From: Solitalea canadensis DSM 3403
GTDB lineage: Bacteria > Bacteroidota > Bacteroidia > Sphingobacteriales > Sphingobacteriaceae
Assembly (NCBI RefSeq): GCF_000242635.2
Contig: NC_017770.1
Coordinates: 4,476,669-4,540,668, forward strand
DNA: 64,000 nucleotides
Direction of reading: 5' to 3'
Shown here: one piece after another, positions 61,032 to 64,000 of the stretch
Layout of the letters: the number at the start of each line of letters is the position of its first letter
Position numbering within the stretch: the first letter of the stretch is position 1
The notes under the pieces: generated by a model
The model's input: only the letters and a program-made list of their open reading frames with translations
Database searches by the model: none
What the model was told of the DNA's origin: nothing
Program-made: the position numbers and the translations under genes

Positions 61032-62726
61032 ATGTTAAATATTTCAACTGATACAGAAGCTATTCCTAATAATGAATTAAATAATAAGCTTTGGTGGAAA
61101 AACACGGAAAGTGAACAGATACTGAACAGAGGCTATTTATTAAAAGGGGAAACGGTTGAAGGAGCTATCGATAGAATTTGCTCAGCTGCGGCTCGCAGAC
61201 TTTTCAGACCTGAACTTAAAGAATCATTTCAGGAAATGATTGAGCGAGGCTGGATGAGTGTAAGTTCTCCGGTATGGGCAAATATGGGAACCGAAAGAGG
61301 CTTGCCAATTTCATGTTTTAATGTGCATGTTCCTGATGACATTGAAGGAATTACCCATAAGCTTGGCGAAGTAATCATGCAAACTAAAATCGGCGGAGGT
61401 ACGTCGGGATATTTTGGTGAATTACGAGAAAGGGGCAGTGCAGTAACCGATAATGGTAAAAGTAGTGGTGCGGTAAGTTTTATGAAACTTTTTGACACGG
61501 CGATGGATACCATTTCACAAGGAGGAGTGCGTCGTGGTGCGTTTGCTGCTTACTTGGATATTGATCATGCAGATATTGAAGAGTTTCTGAAAATTAAAAG
61601 TATTGGAAATCCTATTCAGAATCTTTTTACGGGAGTTTGTGTTCCTGATTATTGGATGCAGGAAATGATCGATGGTGATGTAGACAAACGTAATATTTGG
61701 GCTAAAGTGCTTGAAAGCCGTCAACAAAAAGGGCTTCCCTACATTTTCTTCTCAGATAATGTCAATAAAAACAAACCACAGGTTTATAAAGACAACAATC
61801 TTCGTATTAATGCAAGTAATCTTTGTAGTGAGATTATGCTTCCATCGTCGAAAGACGAATCCTTTATCTGTTGTTTATCTTCCATGAACCTTGAGCTTTA
61901 TGACGAATGGAAAGATACAGATGCAGTTAAATTAGCCATCTTTTTCCTTGATGCAGTATTACAGGAGTTCATTGAAAAAACTGAAGGCAATTACTACTTG
62001 GCGGCTGCCAATCGTTTTGCGAAAAGACATCGTGCGCTAGGATTGGGTGTGTTAGGATGGCATTCTTATTTGCAGAAAAACATGATTCCATTTGAGGGTC
62101 TTGAGTCAAAGATGAAAACGACGGAGATTTTCAAGCATATAAATGAGAAAGCGGATAAAGCCACTCAGGAATTAGCCAGGATTTATGGCGAACCAGAATT
62201 GCTTAAGGGATATGGCAGACGTAATACAACAACTTTAGCGATTGCTCCTACAACTTCCTCTTCGGCAATTTTAGGCCAAACGTCTCCAGGAATTGAACCG
62301 TTCAGTAGTAATTATTACAAAGCAGGATTATCTAAGGGTAATTTTATGCGAAAGAATAAATACCTTAAGAAACTGCTGGAGGCAAAAGGGTTAGACAATG
62401 AAGAAGTTTGGAGAGAGATTATGCTTAATGGAGGTAGCGTTCAGCATATGACTCAGCTTACAGAGGAGGAGAAAGCCGTGTTTAAAACCTTTAAAGAAAT
62501 AAGCCAGTTGGAAATTATCCAACAAGCATCCATCCGACAAAAATATGTTGACCAGGCGCAGAGCCTTAACCTAAACATCCCTTCAGACCTTCCAATTAAA
62601 CAAGTTAATGGGTTGTTAATTGAAGCATGGAAATTGGGTATTAAAACATTGTATTATCAAAGAAGTCAGAGTGTGTCGAAAGAGTTTATCACGAGCCTGG
62701 TAAGTTGCAGTAGTTGTGAGTCGTAA
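61032..62726 (+). CDS. nrdA: Ribonucleotide reductase alpha subunit NrdA (short form)
   Basis: It catalyses nucleotide reduction with the radical passed from NrdB. Redox cysteines are found in 'GLPISCFNVHVPD' and 'FICCLSSMNLE', the catalytic centre in 'NASNLCSEIMLP', and the C-terminal shuttle pair is C559 and C562 (SCSSCES). 'IAPTTSSSAILGQTSPGIEPFSSNYYKAG' is the usual substrate loop. At 564 residues it is about 200 shorter than E. coli NrdA and starts directly with the catalytic domain. The N-terminal ATP cone that gives overall activity control is missing. Confidence 0.96.
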   Translation: MLNISTDTEAIPNNELNNKLWWKNTESEQILNRGYLLKGETVEGAIDRICSAAARRLFRPELKESFQEMIERGWMSVSSPVWANMGTERGLPISCFNVHVPDDIEGITHKLGEVIMQTKIGGGTSGYFGELRERGSAVTDNGKSSGAVSFMKLFDTAMDTISQGGVRRGAFAAYLDIDHADIEEFLKIKSIGNPIQNLFTGVCVPDYWMQEMIDGDVDKRNIWAKVLESRQQKGLPYIFFSDNVNKNKPQVYKDNNLRINASNLCSEIMLPSSKDESFICCLSSMNLELYDEWKDTDAVKLAIFFLDAVLQEFIEKTEGNYYLAAANRFAKRHRALGLGVLGWHSYLQKNMIPFEGLESKMKTTEIFKHINEKADKATQELARIYGEPELLKGYGRRNTTTLAIAPTTSSSAILGQTSPGIEPFSSNYYKAGLSKGNFMRKNKYLKKLLEAKGLDNEEVWREIMLNGGSVQHMTQLTEEEKAVFKTFKEISQLEIIQQASIRQKYVDQAQSLNLNIPSDLPIKQVNGLLIEAWKLGIKTLYYQRSQSVSKEFITSLVSCSSCES

Positions 62727-62752
62727 AAAAAAGAATATATACGTTAATAAAA

Positions 62753-62782
62753 ACGGGCTTCTCATTTGAGAAGCCCGTTTTA
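62753..62782 (+). terminator. Terminator of nrdB-nrdA
   Basis: ACGGGCTTCTCA and TGAGAAGCCCGT form a 12-bp stem with a 2-nt loop, flanked by A and T tracts. Confidence 0.9.
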
Positions 62783-62801
62783 TTTTGAAGTCGTTTCCTG
62801 A

Positions 62802-64000
62802 TTAAAGACCTTTATTTTGGTCGTCAATTATAATTGGAATAACTTTTTTCTCAAGTTGAATACTTTCAACGTATTTCAATCCTTTGGTTGACTCTACTCC
62901 TTTTGTTGATGCAACTGTACTTCCATCAATAAGGTTTAGCGCTTTTGCCAATAATGGATCATGTATATCTCCCAACGGGTATAATGATTGGTCCAACTCG
63001 TTAATGATATATTGGGGACTTAATCCGGATTCATAATCACCAAAACCATCTTTATTGGCCAGTTTAAACATTATAGGTTGTATTGCCCACGAAATTCTTT
63101 CCGGTTTTCGCTGATCATAAATAGTACTGGATGCTTGATTTTTTCCAACAGTAACTTTTCCAATATGCACTACATTGATAAATGGGCGCAGGTTATTAAT
63201 GACTAATTCACTTGCTGAGGCCGAGTAGTCGGTAGCCAGTATATATACTGTCGGAAGGTTAAGATTAGCTGACTTGATCGCTGGGAAAGACGAGCTGTTA
63301 AAAATATCGGAATAACGGTAATTGGTTTTTCCCATGTTTTTATTGCCCTGGAATTGCACGAAAATATTCTCTTCAAGAAATCCTTTCTGAATTAAGGCCG
63401 TAATAAGTGCCGCTGAAGAGACTGAACCTCCCGGATTATACCTTAAATCAAGTACAAGCTGTGAAATTCCGGCTGATTTGAACTTTTGGAATGTTTGCAA
63501 TAAAGCCTCATTATGCTCTTTTATGAATTGAGAATAATATAAATAACCAACTTTGGTTCCATTTGGAGTGTTGTATACTGTATCAAGAGGCAATGGATTT
63601 TGGCTAATGTTAGTACAAATGGATTGTTTTCAAATAAAGCTGTGATTGCTGTTTTGTAATTACTAAGGGTTATTCTCGTACCATTGATCTTTATGAACTT
63701 CTGTCCTCTCTTTATTTTTAGATTATTTGCAGGAGACCCAGGGACAACGTATTTAACCAATCCATTTACGTTATTTGGATTCAGTCTGTCTTGTTCTAAG
63801 TAAAAATCAATACCAGAGGTCTTGTATATACCATTAAGGTTTTTTATAAGTTCTTCTTTTGGCTGAATCCAAGAGAAGCGATCGTGCTTACTAATGATCG
63901 ATGCAAAAAAACTTTCCGGGTCCTGGTTAAAGTTCGGTTGACTAGGAAGTTCATCATTCCAATAATAATACACCCTCATGCTGTCCAAAACCCATTTGTT
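62802..64000 (-). pseudogene. S41 (C-terminal processing) peptidase, frameshifted and cut by the window edge
   Basis: Two overlapping minus-strand frames make one S41 peptidase. The right one continues past 64000 ('NKWVLDSMRVYYYWNDELPSQPNF' is the family's N-terminal cap) and includes a PDZ-like part ('VKYVVPGSPANNLKIKRGQKFIKINGTRI'). The left one (62802 to about 63600) starts abruptly with 'ISQNPLPLDTVYNTPNGTKVGYLYYSQF' and carries the protease core with the catalytic Ser region 'ATDYSASASELVINNL' and Lys region 'GKVTVGKNQAS'. The frame changes near 63595-63610, within or beside a run of four A. A real mutation and a sequencing error cannot be told apart here. Confidence 0.8.

Overview
The window reads as chromosomal DNA of a low-GC Bacteroidota, most likely Sphingobacteriales. 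The reasons are the TAnnTTTG-type -7 promoter boxes, many SPII lipoproteins (DUF4175-, DUF481- and Ig-like-type proteins among them), weak ribosome binding sites, and the conserved DUF4175 / small ATPase / ybeY / mnmG neighbourhood. There are no phage genes and no transposases.

Region by region. 1-7.2 kb: mostly minus-strand accessory genes (S1-type RNA-binding protein fragment, VOC protein, lipoprotein beta-carbonic anhydrase, a DUF4242 lipoprotein next to a DUF4242/cyclase-like/AraC fusion, tRNA-Pro(GGG), and a MACPF-perforin lipoprotein). 7.6-12 kb: DUF4175 protein, RsbW-like ATPase and ybeY. 12-20 kb: a nitroreductase/pirin pair, then about 4.8 kb of AT-rich DNA holding one gene and a cluster of eleven parS-type centromere sites that runs into the start of mnmG. 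Part of this cluster is a diverged tandem repeat of about 172 bp with a parS at the head of each unit. 20-36 kb: lipoproteins, divergent nadB/nadA, HD and SDR proteins, a dicarboxylate-type symporter, an L,D-transpeptidase-like protein, thiL, and assorted enzymes. 36.7-38.5 kb: two overlapping RlaP-type nucleotidyltransferases. 39-46 kb: a TPP-riboswitch-controlled thiamine operon, thiS-thiC-thiE-thiG-thiH-thiF, facing a TenI-like gene.

45.8-53.3 kb is the most striking part: an RNA-repair / RNA-quality-control locus made of rtcB, a TROVE/Ro60 gene (rsr) and six Y-RNA-like noncoding RNAs. All six share the motif TGYCGTR..TACTTC at their 5' side. The RNA nearest rtcB carries tRNA-like D and T arms in the permuted order known from YrlA, with a tetraloop-closed acceptor stem. 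Three promoters (rtcB, rsr and an unannotated 34-residue gene) share a TGYGCA-N7-TGCGYA operator-like element. A WYL-domain regulator is encoded at the edge of the locus and is the obvious candidate to bind it.

53-64 kb: an FAD-linked oxidase, a Bor-like lipoprotein, an MBL hydrolase, a PAS protein, an ABC exporter, RlpA, class I ribonucleotide reductase (nrdB-nrdA) and a frameshifted S41 peptidase cut by the window edge.

Two systems deserve most attention: the satellite-like parS centromere beside mnmG, and the Ro60 / multi-Y-RNA / RtcB regulon.
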